A stretch of DNA of 5,345 bases from Bdellovibrionaceae bacterium UBA2466 (GTDB lineage: Bacteria; Bdellovibrionota; FAC87; UBA2466): the NCBI GenBank assembly GCA_002342225.1, contig DDPO01000103.1:1-5345 (forward strand), written 5' to 3'. The notes below the pieces were generated by a model, which worked only from the letters and a program-made list of their open reading frames with translations, was not told the origin of the DNA and searched no databases. The first letter of the stretch is position 1. Each line of letters opens with the position of its first letter. The position numbers and the translations under genes are program-made. Below are positions 5,088 through 5,345 of this stretch, piece by piece.

Positions 5088-5345
5088 GCTGTTTCCTTTG
5101 AAAGAGCAATCGATGCTTTTGCTAGCGCGGCTAGCGCAACTTCGACTTCAAGACCGTTAGCTTCGAGAAGCCTTAACACTCGCTCGCTTACGAACTTGGC
5201 GGCCTGGTCTTGGCCGGGAGTTATTGAAAATTGCCGCACGACACTTGCATGTTCGCTATCGAGCCCAATGCCCACATTCACTAGTATCTGTCCTTGATTG
5301 CGCCCGTTGAAAGAGGCGAATAATTCAAGCTTTTTGAACTCGATA
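5084..5345 (-). CDS. 3' end of an unrecognised gene, cut by the right edge
   Basis: The last 87 or so codons of a minus-strand gene whose 5' end lies beyond the window. A GTG at 5281 could be called as the start, but the frame stays open to the right edge, the added residues (EFKKLELFASFNGRNQGQ) read as normal protein, and no ribosome binding site precedes 5281. The visible part has a short strand-rich stretch and then two amphipathic helices, roughly DQAAKFVSERVLRLLEANG and VEVALAALAKASIALSKE. I do not recognise the family; it lacks the look of DndE or of a cysteine desulfurase C-terminus. Its stop overlaps the start of the DndC-like gene by 4 nt (ATGA), so it belongs to the same operon and is probably functionally tied to it. 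Confidence 0.65.
   Translation of the reverse strand, partial: IEFKKLELFASFNGRNQGQILVNVGIGLDSEHASVVRQFSITPGQDQAAKFVSERVLRLLEANGLEVEVALAALAKASIALSKETA
5094..5098 (-). promoter_or_regulatory. ribosome binding site of the DndC-like gene
   Basis: AAGGA on the minus strand lies 6 nt before the ATG at 5087. It decides this start and lies inside the last codons of the preceding gene, consistent with translational coupling. Confidence 0.65.

Noticed and set aside
5279..5281. GTG at 5281 as the start of a small 65-residue protein
   Set aside because: The frame continues open to the right edge with normal-looking sequence and no ribosome binding site is seen before the GTG.
5084..5345. Identification of the right-edge gene as dndE
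   Set aside because: DndE-type small proteins have a recognisable helical core that I do not see here. The resemblance was only of size and position.

Overview
This is a bacterial accessory-region window holding two convergent gene groups. Tight gene packing, ATG starts with Shine-Dalgarno sites on the minus strand, 1- and 4-nt gene junctions and the protein families present all indicate a bacterium. Moderate base composition would suit many Gammaproteobacteria, but nothing here fixes the taxon. No rRNA, tRNA, CRISPR array, transposase or integrase is visible. The left half looks more AT-rich than the right half, which is compatible with separately acquired modules in a genomic island.

Left module, plus strand (1-2511). 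The first gene is cut by the left edge. Its reading frame is open to base 3, so the GTG at 72 is not a convincing start. It encodes a protein whose C-terminal half resembles a degenerate phospholipase D-like (HKD) repeat. Sixteen bases later begins a 558-residue protein with about 300 residues of coiled coil, a polar linker and a small unrecognised C-terminal domain. The junction carries an 8-bp hairpin with the upstream stop codon in its loop, a start-stop ATGTAA element, and no clear Shine-Dalgarno site.

Right module, minus strand (5345 down to 2556). In transcription order there are four genes: the 3' end of an unrecognised gene; a 287-residue PP-loop ATP pyrophosphatase of the PAPS reductase/DndC type, overlapping the first gene by ATGA; after a 104-bp gap, a 106-residue stand-alone GIY-YIG nuclease domain; and, 1 nt after that, a 413-residue DGQHR-motif protein of the DndB type. 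The gap holds an extended -10 promoter candidate and a perfect 7-bp inverted repeat just upstream of it.

Interpretation. DndB-type and DndC-type proteins together are the hallmark of DNA phosphorothioation (Dnd) and related DNA-modification defence systems. The C-before-B order, the short DndC-like protein and a GIY-YIG nuclease between them differ from the canonical dndBCDE operon. The most interesting reading is a compact Dnd-like modification/restriction cassette whose first gene or genes lie beyond the right edge. This is inferred from families and context. The sequence alone does not show which DNA or nucleotide is the substrate. Whether the left module belongs to the same defence function is unknown.
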